A DNA stretch of 15,000 bases from Glandiceps talaboti (GCF_964340395.1 NC_135557.1:22768725-22783724); one strand, 5' to 3'. Positions 1 to 9,229 are shown, counted from the first letter of the stretch. A program made the numbers and translations. Notes: generated by a model not told the origin, from the letters alone.

Positions 1-24
1 ATTCATTCATTCATTCATTCATTC
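1..24. repeat. (ATTC)6 microsatellite at window edge
   Basis: Six perfect copies of ATTC open the window. The array may continue to the left of it, so its true length is unknown. Confidence 0.9.
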
Positions 25-151
25 CACGGCATGTTAGTTAAATGGAGGTCGCATAAAAGTCCTGGGATATACGTAAATAAATACAAAACGATATATATTC
101 TTTTCTAGACATGTCGCATGTATGCGACGGTTGTGAATAGACAAGACTTAC

Positions 152-256
152 CAGATAAATCCAGAAACAGAGTCCGTCTACACAACCGATCATAAATTTA
201 CCCAAATGTTCATCAGCTTTGTAGATCAAATCATTTAAACAGGTTATAATGCAATG
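152..256 (-). other. Possible internal coding exon of an unknown minus-strand gene
   Basis: Read on the minus strand, a T-run ending in AG (about 257-263) is followed by 105 bases without a stop, exactly 35 codons in phase 0, and then a near-consensus donor CTG|GTAAGT with GTAAGT at 151-146. The encoded peptide begins HCIITCLNDL and ends GLCFWIYL. I do not recognise it. The length divisible by three and the good splice signals on both sides are the only support; no start codon or domain is visible. If real, the next exon lies left of the window. A chance open frame is a serious alternative. Confidence 0.3.
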
Positions 257-376
257 CTAAAAAACCTTTGAACTGCTTGTGCGATATAATCCATGTAGAC
301 CATACATTAGTTTTGTTTTACATGTACCTACCGATTATACATATACGTCAAATCAGACATTGTGATCATTACTTAC

Positions 377-427
377 CGCAAGGACAACTTGCGTGGACGA
401 ACTTTGACGAAGTTCTAAGGAGTGCCT
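377..427 (-). other. Possible upstream exon end of the same minus-strand gene
   Basis: A second strong minus-strand donor, GCG|GTAAGT (GTAAGT at 376-371), lies 120 bases before the acceptor of the exon ending at 152. The open frame before it reads LELRQSSSTQVVLA and would join in phase with the next exon. An in-frame stop lies just beyond about 427, so the exon would have to be short or start with a weak acceptor here. No protein family is recognised. Confidence 0.22.
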
Positions 428-2211
428 TTAAGGTCACTGGTTGAGATGCATGTCAATACACAGTTCTTTACACTGAGTAAAGTAAACGCACGTTTGGATA
501 GTCAATCACTGAACCATGTAACGCCTTCACCTCAGTGACGATATCTTTGTGTAAGCCATTATGGTACATTGTATACATACCACTTCCTAAGAGTTGAAGT
601 ATTAGTGATATTTGATTACTTGATACAGTCGCATTTGCAAACTTATAGCATTGGTCGTTTTGTGCTCAGATCCACGACAGGATTAGACAGTATACAGTCT
701 TGAAGATTGAAGTGTCAAACCATTACTCCATAAACGATTCCGTTGCGGTATGTCTTCAATAGTCAAGAGGGCAGATTTACAAGGCTACACCACGTTACCG
801 ATGATATTGTTATAATTTCAATCTCAAAGACAAAAACGACAACGTCTAGTCTCAGACCAGGTCTTGTGCACTTCCAATATATGTTAACTGACCGAGACAC
901 CTCAATTCAACATATATCGATATTACTCAGAACATCCATGACCCGAATATGCATTGAATAGATGTTGACTGACCTCAATCTATTAACAGTCGTTTCTACA
1001 ACGTATTGTCAGAGAAACGTAACCCCACCCAAATCTTAAGAATTTGTGAAGACACTCGCGGGTCAAAGTCTTTCCTGAAACACAAATCAATCTTTATAGT
1101 AGGGAAACTTGGCTTCTCTGCTTCTTGTTCAATCCAATCAGAATGAAAACGTCTAACTTGAAAATACGTGACTCACCACAGGTTCAGACCAGTTTCATTG
1201 ATTAGTAAAACATGAGACACAGCAAAGCAGTGATTTCTATAGGGTGACCTCTGTACATATTCAATTACTTTTGTTAAGGGGGGGGGGGGGGTCAAATTCA
1301 AAAAAGTCTATATATTTTTCTTATATTTTGCATACTTAAACGTTGATATCTGAATATGTAAAAAATGCAGAGAAAATACTATGTCACTACCTTTGTTTTC
1401 AGGATAATGATCGTTTCTTGTATGTACATATATATTTTGGCGTCAAAATAAGTAGATTTACAACAATTAACTACAACATGATTTTGACAGTTAAAGATTA
1501 TCTCCAAAACACCAAATGAACTATTTAAGTGCAATATATAGTAGGTCCAGACATCTTTTTTTTTTGTAATTTATATTCATTATTTCATAAAATATTATGT
1601 TATTTTATCCCCAGCTGCTTTACTATTTTTTAAGATAAACATAAGAAAATTGCAAAAACGGATAAAATTCCATGATAGATTTTTTATACGGTGTATGTGT
1701 ACATTGTATTATTCCAGCTATTTATCAATGACAAAAAGATGGGGTCACCACGTTCGTTTACATTCTAGAATTGAAATTGTCACCCCACACCCCGACAGAA
1801 ATATCTTATGAATTTTTGTTGAATTTCGACAAAAATTAAAATGAGCTTGTTTATTTTTGGACGTATGTATAATGTACCATTGCAACTTCATATTTTTACA
1901 ACAATCATTGTGTATATGCTAACTTGAAAATGCCTGTAAAAATGTGACCCCATCCCTTCAATATTTTGGAACAAAAATTTATTTTGATGAGTATACGAGT
2001 AAGACATTTAGAGTAACACAGAAACCATCTAAATCGATGAAATTCATACAATTATATTAAAAATTATCAATATAATTTATCACAAACTAGGAACCTCTTC
2101 ATGTTTTGATCGTAGTGTTTCCATTTTATTTCTTCTAGAAATCCTTAGGCGTCATAGAATCGAAAAAAAGTATAACAGAATCCTGATCTTGACTTTTCCT
2201 CTCCTATTCAG
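428..2211. other. Intergenic stretch without a recognised gene
   Basis: AT-rich sequence with short open frames only, for example one of about 72 codons at 743-961 with no recognisable domain and no flanking splice pattern. It holds a 14-base G run at 1278-1291, a T run near 1557 and a small 9-bp inverted repeat at 1811-1837 with a 9-base loop. The promoter of the glycosyltransferase gene should lie here or further left, but I see no convincing TATA box or start site. Confidence 0.6.
1278..1291. repeat. Poly(G)14 run
   Basis: Fourteen consecutive G residues in otherwise AT-rich sequence. The run could form G-quadruplex or triplex structure and is prone to length errors in sequencing, so the exact count is uncertain. 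Confidence 0.9.
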
Positions 2212-2258
2212 GTGACAGAGGTAGATATATTGTGTCATCTTTCTGTGCTGTACGAACG
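2212..2258 (+). other. Predicted non-coding exon 1 of the GT31 gene
   Basis: A long pyrimidine tract ending CTCCTATTCAG (to 2211) is followed by 47 bases and then a good donor, CGAACG|GTAAGC, with GT at 2259-2260. The next strong acceptor, CCCTCTGTTTAG ending at 2693, lies 59 bases before the ATG at 2753. The exon has no ATG, so it would be 5' untranslated. Because it has its own acceptor, at least one more exon would lie upstream. An intron in the 5' UTR before a single large coding exon is common in the GT31 family. RNA evidence is needed to prove it. Confidence 0.5.
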
Positions 2259-2477
2259 GTAAGCGCCTTCAACATTGTTTAGTACAATACTTTTGTCTTT
2301 TGCTATTCGTACTAGTATTCAAAGCAGCAGCCAAAGGAGAACGCCCTCATGTTTGAGATTCCAACACTTACGTTTTCTAATTAATACAAATGTGCGACTT
2401 GGACAGATGATGATATCGACATTTCTATTTAAAATCTTCAGGAAAGTATCTTTACTGTATATTTCAGACTTGTAGCT

Positions 2478-2530
2478 ATTTATTTGTTTATTTATTTATT
2501 TATAGCACTTCACACAAACTATGGTCAAAA
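2478..2530 (-). repeat. Possible L2/CR1-type retroelement 3' tail
   Basis: On the minus strand the sequence reads GTGTGAAGTGCTATAAATAAA followed by further imperfect AAAT units. An A-A-G-(C/T)-G-C-T-A-T-A stem end followed by a short A-rich tandem tail is typical of the 3' ends of L2/CR1-clade LINEs and of SINEs that borrow their machinery. Only the last few dozen bases are seen, so this is a weak fragment call. Confidence 0.35.
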
Positions 2531-2556
2531 TGTAGTAGTTACTTATAAATCTTTAC

Positions 2557-2558
<2 letters not shown>

Positions 2559-2632
<74 letters not shown>
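2559..2632. repeat. (AT)37 microsatellite
   Basis: An uninterrupted AT dinucleotide run of 74 bases, about 60 bases upstream of the predicted exon 2 acceptor. It is self-complementary and probably polymorphic in length. Confidence 0.95.
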
Positions 2633-2635
<3 letters not shown>

Positions 2636-2752
2636 CCTCTCTACATAAGCGATCTGATTGGATATTAATTGATCAATTCTACCCTCTGTTTAGATCCTGA
2701 AACGACTACTCTGCAATACAACACAATCCCATCACATAGTGAAAACGTGACC

Positions 2753-5700
2753 ATGGGTAGTATCCAGAACTGTATGTGTCTAAGACTATCGAAGCTCAGA
2801 CTGGTCGTGCTTATGGTCCTCGTCATTTCGGTGTGTAGTACCTTATTTTCACTATCCACATTAACGACGAAATGGCAAAAGGAAACCGTACTTCTTCGAA
2901 ATGGCTTCAGCACACCAAGGAGGTATACCCCCATGAGTACGCCAATGTTGTCAACAGGATTTAGAAATACCACAGTGGAGACAAGAATCGATACACAAAC
3001 AACTGAAAGTGGAAAAAGAACACTACCTTCAAATATAAGCCTCGTCAAAGATTGTCGTCATGACAACCTGTCCACATTTTGGACAGTCTTTAAAAATCAT
3101 ACATGTCAGGACAACATTTCAGACGACATTTTATACGAACAAGGTAACACGACTCTGCGAAATGGAAGTCTTAACAATTTTTCGAACAATTACATGGTAC
3201 ATAATTCCAATATATGTAATAATGGTTTAGCCACAGAGACATCTAACGGTGAATTACTGCTGTTGATGGTAACGCCTACACTATTAGGCAAGTCCGAGGT
3301 GAGACAAGCCATTCGTGAGACTAGAGGTACGGTCAAGGAATTATCAGGATACCGTATTGTGCAAGTGTTCATTACGGGGATTTCAAGCTCTGATTCTGTA
3401 ATATCTCTGGAAAAAGTAAGCAATGAATATGATCGGTTTGGTGACATCGTGTTTGTTGATATGAAAGAGACATATCGGAATCTGGTCAATAAGACAATTC
3501 TGATAATGCATTGGGCTGCTTTATATTGCCCCAATGCCAAATATGTGATGAAGGTTGATGACGATGTTTATGTTAATATGGTCAACCTCGTTCACATGCT
3601 TGAGTCTTCTCCAAGAAATGGATTCGTCGTTGCTGCAGTCCGTGAACATACATCACCCATACGAACAAAGAACAGTAAGTGGTACGTAAGCGAAGAAGAT
3701 TGGCCAGAGAAATTGTACCCTCCCTATCCCAATGGACATGCCTATGTGATGTCATGTGACGTCACAAGAGACATTTACTTACATGCCTTAAACACACCAT
3801 TGTTTGTATGGGAAGATGTGTATGTCGGAGTTGTGTTGAACAAAATCGGCATTAAACCAACCCCAAACACTGGATTTGATAACTTATCAACGAAACGAAA
3901 GCTGTGTGAATTACAGGAAGTAATAACTTCTCATAGTTTTGACGCTGCTAAACTGTATAACACTTGGAATGGCTTTTCAAAATATGAGGATTTCTTAGCT
4001 TGTGGAAATACTACAAGAAATATCTCAAAGGGGAGTCTTTATGTCAATAAAGGCAAGGTAATTGGACTTAATAAACCATTTTTCATACAGTATCCAGAGG
4101 TTTGTCACAACACAATTGATGAAAGGAAACCATTTACCCTTGACCTCATCATAGTTGTAATGTCGAAAGCCACTAATGCTCTCCACAGGAAATCGATTCG
4201 TGAAACTTGGGGAAAACAGCACAGTGGCAATGTCAGGATAGAGACAGTGTTTTTCATTGGTGACAATTCTACAGATTTGAACATACGGACAAATGTTTTG
4301 ATTGAAGCTGATGTCTATCATGACGTCATAATGATGAATCTTAATGACGATGATAAATATTCTGCGGTGAAAATTTTAGCTGCTTTAAAATGGGTCGAGA
4401 AGTGTAGGAACGCAGCATACGTTATGAAGGTTCAAGATAATACATATGTGAACATTGAAAATGTGATCGAACTTATCCAAAATGCACCATATAGAGATTT
4501 CTATGCTGGTGATGTTCGAATAGAGAAGCGAAACGAACGAAGTAACAGACTACGTCACTTTTTCCCGGTAGACTTCTGGTCACGTGACTGGCTGCCGCCA
4601 TATTGTTCCGGTTCCGTTTACATTTTGTCTGGTGATGTGGTGAGAAAGGTGAATGAGATATCGCAGGATGTTCTCGTTCTTACTTGGGATGACGTGTTTA
4701 TGGGTATTACTCTTAATCAGCTTCACATATCTCCTTTCCCGTTACTTTACGCTGTCACCGATAATGTACAGGTATATAGCAGTCGATGTGCTATACTGAA
4801 TACTCTGGTAACCACCACACTCTCACCATACACGATGTATGACTATCAAATGGCAAAACAAAATATCTCAAATCCAAATGGTACAAAATGTCAACATTTC
4901 CAGAAAAATAACTATGCGAACTTAGCTGTTACACATGTATATGGTGTTCCTGTAAGCAACAAAGTGTACAATATGAAAAACAGTGTCATAAGTGCACCTT
5001 CAAGTTGTCAAAATGGCGTTGATCCTATACAGCTCATTATACTTGTATTTACACACCCTGTAAACTACAGAAACCGAATGGTAGCACGTCTGACATGGAA
5101 ACGAAGTCGACCATTCTCTGACCAACAAATTGTTGTCAAATTTGTGATGGGTCATTCGGAAGACAAGAATATAAATGAAGTAACAGACAAAGAAAGCATC
5201 CTGTATAATGACGTCATTAAAGTTGACCTAATTGACAAACCTGAAAATGAAACGCTTAAACATCTTTTAGCATTTAAGTGGACGGCACAGTTTTGTTCTT
5301 CAAATTTTGTGATGAAAATCCTTGACAATGTATTCATAAGCTCAGGAAATTTAGTAGGCTATCTGTCATCACTCACGACCAAGTCACAATTTGTGGCCTG
5401 CCCCAAAGTTAACAATGGTTCAAAACCTATCAGAGAAAAGGGTAACACTTGGTACGTGTCCGAAGAAGAGTGGCAGAGTGAGAATTACCCACCATATTGT
5501 GCAAATGCAATGTTTATCATGTCAATGGATGTTACTAAGTCGGTTGTTGAACATTTGTCAGAAAGAAAACTGTTTCGATTTACCGATGTTCAACTTGGTG
5601 ATATTCATGAAAAGATTGGAATAACTCCAATTGAGGATGAAAAACTCTCACATCATCAGCTACGACCAAATGAAATTGACACGTTATTAGATGATTTGTG

Positions 5701-6730
5701 TACTTCCTCTTCCTCACAATCTGTGTTTACTAACTTCAATGATATTGTTCGAGAAGGCATATTGAAAGAGTTCCTTGCTGATAGTCGTCCAAATTGCACT
5801 AAAAAAATCAGCGAATCGGCAAAATATCGTAATCATGTTTCATTTTCAAGAACGGTTGGAACACGTGGTGGTTCTACTAAATTTCAATATATTTTAAACA
5901 CACCAGATCGTTGCCTACGTCACAAGAAAAGTTTACACCTCTTTATTATGATAATGACTAAACCTGAAAATGAAAATTTTCGGACACAAATTAGGAGCAC
6001 TTGGGCGTCACAGAGGGCGCTCCAAAGCACGGGTGTTGACTATGCTTTTGTTGTTGGAAATAGTAGTAATGCACTTCAAAGTTATATAGTGGATGAGGCT
6101 ATGAAGTATTTGGACATCATATCTGGAGATTTTGAAGACACCTTCCACAATCAAACACTTAAGACAGTTTTTGCTCTGCAGTGGGCTTCCAAATTCTGCA
6201 ATAACACTAACTATCTGTTGAAAACAGGAGACGATATGTTTATTAATGTAGCAAAAATCATGAGTTTTCTAGGAAATGGACTCATGGAGGCAAATGGGCT
6301 TGTACTTGGTAATGTTTTGCGAAACACTGTCCCAATCAGAAATCCAACCAATATATACTACACATCCATTGAGATTTATCCAAACAATACTTATCCAGAA
6401 TACCCATCGGGAGCTGCGTATATGATGTCATCAGATGTTGTACGCAAGGTATACGATGCATCATCAAACATTCCGTTGTTTCCATGGGAAGATGTGTACA
6501 TTGGCCTCGTTCTGAGAAACCTCTCAATACAGACTCGACAGCAATCGAATTTCCTATTACAACCAGTGACTAAGATTCCAGATGTGTGTTATATGAGAAA
6601 CCTGTTTAATTGGAACGTACTGACACCAATAGACATGAAGAACAGTTTCATTCAACTCCAAAACAGTGGAAATGTTAGCTGCTTTGAAAATGATACGGTT
6701 ATCAATAATCCACTCCTTGTGCAAACTTGA
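2753..6730 (+). CDS. Four-domain GT31 (beta-1,3-galactosyltransferase-like) type II membrane protein
   Basis: The product is a 1325-residue Golgi-type glycosyltransferase that would move galactose or GlcNAc from a UDP-sugar onto a beta-1,3 linkage; the acceptor is unknown. The start at 2753 is the first ATG of the frame and has an ideal context, GTGACCATGG. A short tail with basic residues (R11, K14, R16) precedes one membrane segment (about 17-37), then a Ser/Thr/Asn-rich stem with many N-glycosylation sequons. Four Galactosyl_T domains follow at about 167-375, 461-670, 759-965 and 1060-1270. Domain 1 has IRETRG (187), KVDDDVYVN (DDD at 269-271) and WEDVYVG (354-359). Domain 2 has IRETWG, QDN at 561-563 and WDDVFMG. 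Domain 3 has LDN at 857-859 and TDVQLG. Domain 4 has IRSTWA, GDD at 1159-1161 and WEDVYIG. Ordinary family members have one such domain in about 320-420 residues. The coding region is a single exon. Domain 1 is probably the active unit; the others may bind substrate or be weakly active. Confidence 0.93.
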   Translation: MGSIQNCMCLRLSKLRLVVLMVLVISVCSTLFSLSTLTTKWQKETVLLRNGFSTPRRYTPMSTPMLSTGFRNTTVETRIDTQTTESGKRTLPSNISLVKDCRHDNLSTFWTVFKNHTCQDNISDDILYEQGNTTLRNGSLNNFSNNYMVHNSNICNNGLATETSNGELLLLMVTPTLLGKSEVRQAIRETRGTVKELSGYRIVQVFITGISSSDSVISLEKVSNEYDRFGDIVFVDMKETYRNLVNKTILIMHWAALYCPNAKYVMKVDDDVYVNMVNLVHMLESSPRNGFVVAAVREHTSPIRTKNSKWYVSEEDWPEKLYPPYPNGHAYVMSCDVTRDIYLHALNTPLFVWEDVYVGVVLNKIGIKPTPNTGFDNLSTKRKLCELQEVITSHSFDAAKLYNTWNGFSKYEDFLACGNTTRNISKGSLYVNKGKVIGLNKPFFIQYPEVCHNTIDERKPFTLDLIIVVMSKATNALHRKSIRETWGKQHSGNVRIETVFFIGDNSTDLNIRTNVLIEADVYHDVIMMNLNDDDKYSAVKILAALKWVEKCRNAAYVMKVQDNTYVNIENVIELIQNAPYRDFYAGDVRIEKRNERSNRLRHFFPVDFWSRDWLPPYCSGSVYILSGDVVRKVNEISQDVLVLTWDDVFMGITLNQLHISPFPLLYAVTDNVQVYSSRCAILNTLVTTTLSPYTMYDYQMAKQNISNPNGTKCQHFQKNNYANLAVTHVYGVPVSNKVYNMKNSVISAPSSCQNGVDPIQLIILVFTHPVNYRNRMVARLTWKRSRPFSDQQIVVKFVMGHSEDKNINEVTDKESILYNDVIKVDLIDKPENETLKHLLAFKWTAQFCSSNFVMKILDNVFISSGNLVGYLSSLTTKSQFVACPKVNNGSKPIREKGNTWYVSEEEWQSENYPPYCANAMFIMSMDVTKSVVEHLSERKLFRFTDVQLGDIHEKIGITPIEDEKLSHHQLRPNEIDTLLDDLCTSSSSQSVFTNFNDIVREGILKEFLADSRPNCTKKISESAKYRNHVSFSRTVGTRGGSTKFQYILNTPDRCLRHKKSLHLFIMIMTKPENENFRTQIRSTWASQRALQSTGVDYAFVVGNSSNALQSYIVDEAMKYLDIISGDFEDTFHNQTLKTVFALQWASKFCNNTNYLLKTGDDMFINVAKIMSFLGNGLMEANGLVLGNVLRNTVPIRNPTNIYYTSIEIYPNNTYPEYPSGAAYMMSSDVVRKVYDASSNIPLFPWEDVYIGLVLRNLSIQTRQQSNFLLQPVTKIPDVCYMRNLFNWNVLTPIDMKNSFIQLQNSGNVSCFENDTVINNPLLVQT

Positions 6731-6735
6731 CTAAT

Positions 6736-7465
6736 GTAAATTCTATAATTGCTGTCATCGTCATTACACCCTAAAATCACATAAAGCAATGGGAAACAAT
6801 ACGAGAAACGTGGACAGGGAGAGGATTCACAACATGTTTCTATGGGAACTGCCTTTCGTGTTGCCAAGTCAACAAAGTCTGGGTCGGGTTGAATTCTTGA
6901 GAAGGAAAATATAAACTACAACAATCTTGTACAAGGTAAAATTGTTTCATTACTAAAATGAGCAACAACATACTGCAGTAAAGCTCGGTTTGCTATGAAA
7001 GGGGATGATAATGTCTATGTCAACATGCCGAAAGTTACTGAAATTATCCGAGAGTATCGGAAAGTTACTGATATCATCTGACAATATCCGACGAAGGAAC
7101 TTACAACTGGCATGACGTTTGAAAATATGTATCCTATACGGACCAAATCACAATAATTACACACCACTGGATCTATGGCCTGACCATTCAATTTCCACTG
7201 TACAACTGTGGACCATGCTAGTATCATGTCCAACCAGTAGTTCAAAAACCTTTCCGTGCATCATTTGGTGCCAAATCGTTTAGAAATGAGGATGTCTTCA
7301 TGTGATGCTTGTTAAACAAAATGGCCGTTGAGTCGAGCCACACCGCTAGATAATGATTTTGAAATGCAGGTTCAAATGGGTAAAAGGTCGTGTAATTTAC
7401 CTTATCTCATAGCTACGCATCTAGTTCAATTTCCAAATTTGGATTTTATACACTAAGAGCACTCT
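6736..7465 (+). pseudogene. Decayed GT31 domain (fossil fifth unit)
   Basis: Nine bases after the stop of the intact gene, a different frame resumes a GT31 domain: IIAVIVITP (6745), a stop, then TIRETWTGRG (6796). After a frame change the middle follows: YCSKARFAMKGDDNVYVNM (about 6970-7026), where the metal motif reads DDN. MYPIRTKSQ, IMSNQ, FRNEDVFM (gag at 7288) and LDNDFEMQVQMGKRSCNL follow, matching the end of domain 1 (FDNLSTKRKLCEL). Stops and frameshifts are scattered throughout, so it cannot be translated as one protein. The order of motifs and the ED-to-next-IR-x-TW distance equal those of the living domains. It is best seen as a dead fifth repeat of the same array; a remnant of a neighbouring paralogue is the alternative. 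Confidence 0.88.
7031..7090 (+). repeat. 30-bp tandem duplication inside the fossil fifth unit
   Basis: Bases 7031-7060 and 7061-7090 are near copies; both start AAAGTTACTG. In the frame of the relic they read KVTEIIREYR and KVTDII*QYP, so ten codons after the DDN motif have been doubled. A sign of relaxed constraint. Confidence 0.8.
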
Positions 7466-7550
7466 CCAAACAAGTGTTCAGTTGAACTCAACACTCTCTC
7501 ATTAGATTACATAATATAACGAAATATATGGTAGATATCATGACCTCCCG

Positions 7551-8115
7551 TTCCTACTGAATGAACCAGAGTTTTGTAAACGAACGCAACTTACGTCCGT
7601 AGGAATAATAAATGTACTAATTATTGTGACGTCACGCGAGGAACATTTTTGAGCAAGGAAAGTTATTTGATCAACATGGGGTAGGACAACATAGGGTAGA
7701 ATGTCATCCGAAAGGAACATAATGCTAGCAACGTTGTTCATTTCAGGACATGACTCATATAGAAGAAAATAATGAGAAAATAATCAATGAATCAAGTACT
7801 AATAATGACATAATTCAGATAGATTTATATGACGGACTAATCAGCAAGGATAGTTTCAGAACCATCACTGTATTACAGTGGGGTGCTAAATATTGCAACT
7901 ACACACAAGCAATATTCTGAGATATCTCCAAAAGAAATCTGAAACTCCTGTAAAATTTGCAGGCTGCAAACTTGTATCGAATGCCACACCAATAAAAGAC
8001 AGAGATATTCCATTCTATACACTCATCAGTATGTGTCGAAACAGAACAGTTCCTCCCTACCCTGATTGAATAATCTTCAACATGTCAGGTGACTTAATTA
8101 TAAACATAATGACTC
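7551..8115 (+). pseudogene. Decayed GT31 domain (fossil sixth unit) lacking the DxD segment
   Basis: The pieces appear in the canonical order. A linker LLNEPEFC resembles IQYPEVC before domain 2. Then come INVLIIVTSRE, KVI*STWG (7663-7683; a TGA stands where Arg is expected, as a CGA-to-TGA change would give), ATLFISGHDS, DIIQIDLYDG, ITVLQWGAKYC, FAGCKLVSNATPI and VPPYPD*IIFNMSGDLI. Between YCNYTQAIF and the segment LRYLQKKSETPVKFAGCK, about 13 codons that should hold the KVDDDVYVN motif are gone, together with a frame change. Several in-frame stops rule out a functional product. The part after MSGDLI, including the ED motif, is not found. Confidence 0.87.
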
Positions 8116-8384
8116 ATAATGTTACTAATAGGTCATCGTAAAACAAGAAGTCGTGACGTCACTAAAGAATTGTTGAGTCGCAGCACATGGAGCGCTAATT
8201 ATTGTATAGAGCTAGTATTCCTTTGTGCTGCATCCGGGCACTGTACTTCTATTTTAGTTACCAAGTTTTATTTTGGCATATATGATACGTGTATTGGTCA
8301 CGTTCATGGACTGCTCGATAAAGATGTGGCAGTTACATCGATATCGAAAGGCCATATTCCTCTTGGGAGTGACAGTAAGAGTTA
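8116..8384 (+). other. Unassigned stretch, possibly a further GT31 scrap
   Basis: An open stretch of 88 codons (8119-8385) has no recognisable domain. Its segment RDVTKELLS (about 8152-8178) resembles the SCDVTRDIY/SMDVTKSVV segment of the living domains, but the match is too short to prove descent. It ends in the AT microsatellite. Confidence 0.3.
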
Positions 8385-8473
<89 letters not shown>

Positions 8474-8479
8474 ATATAT
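8385..8479. repeat. (AT)n microsatellite
   Basis: About 95 bases of AT dinucleotide with two small interruptions (near 8394 and 8461). It marks the right end of readable GT31 relic sequence. Confidence 0.93.
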
Positions 8480-9169
8480 CCGTCTGATCTTACCAAAGGT
8501 AAACAGCTAATTTCTTCGGTGGTAGTGAGGGGGTGGGTGTCATAGATTTATGCATCGAGCAGGAGACAAAATGTTACTGCCCTCTCTCTGCAAAACCAAA
8601 AACATGTTAACCTGTATAGCCTATTTCAAGTACATGACGACCCCTCCCCAAATCCATCATATATTATTGTCATGCCATGCAATATGTATTTTATTGGGAC
8701 TCAGCATTGACTGCTTTGAGTATGTCTTGCAAATATCTTAAAGACAACACTATGACTGCGAGTTATAGGCCACTACATAGAGTTGAATTATATATGAAAA
8801 ACAGATTAATAGAAGAAAAGGTAATGGAAAATGTACACATTTGACCGCTAACGAACTTTTGATTTGATACAAGAGAAAAGAGAATTTATATCGAACATTG
8901 TGGGTAGTTTTATTTGCCAGTAATCAGTAATTTTCAAGTGTACTCTAAGTTTATAGATTTAAGTTTTTTTTGGTACAAGCAATTTTGCAGTGTTGTATTT
9001 TATTATTTTAGAGGAAAATTAGACCAACTTAAACCGTCGACATCTGTGCGCGAGTTTTTTCTTATTTCTCCAATATTTGTGGTCCATCCCCCATCTTGTA
9101 CTTTAGAAAAACTCGGCTTTCGTGACATACATCCTCCATGTATGTCTCCTGTTATAAGGAAATTTACTT
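8480..9169. other. Intergenic stretch with nothing recognised
   Basis: Plain AT-rich sequence. Short open frames occur but show no domain, no codon pattern and no paired splice sites. I see no relic of the glycosyltransferase here. Confidence 0.55.
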
Positions 9170-9198
9170 GTATGTATGTATGTATGTATGTATGTATG

Positions 9199-9229
<31 letters not shown>

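Larger units (their letters stand above)
2259..2693 (+). other. Predicted 5' UTR intron of the GT31 gene
   Basis: A 435-base interval bounded by GTAAGC and TTTAG. It holds a possible LINE/SINE tail at 2478-2530 and a 74-base AT microsatellite. It also explains why the open frame running upstream of the ATG to 2669 should not be read as protein: those 5' codons contain no ATG and the first of them lie in the intron. Confidence 0.5.

Noticed and set aside
1738-1953. GATGGGGTCAC and its reverse complement 205 bases apart as termini of a small DNA transposon
   Set aside because: Only 11 bases match, the flanks are unrelated, and no target-site duplication is visible.
2669-2752. Extending the glycosyltransferase upstream by 28 codons
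   Set aside because: The frame begins there with TTG, contains no ATG until 2753, and its first codons lie before a probable splice acceptor at 2693.
2665-3048. Minus-strand 127-codon open frame opposite the start of the glycosyltransferase gene
   Set aside because: It is the antisense shadow of the N-terminal coding region and has no independent start context or domain.
3754-8161. Repeated TGACGTCA palindromes (near 3756, 4321, 5210, 7628 and 8154) as CREB-type binding sites
   Set aside because: In the living gene they encode DV-T/I at conserved structural positions, and the one at 7628 lies in the relic's TSRE codons, so coding history explains them better than regulation. The one at 8154 is in unassigned DNA and remains open.
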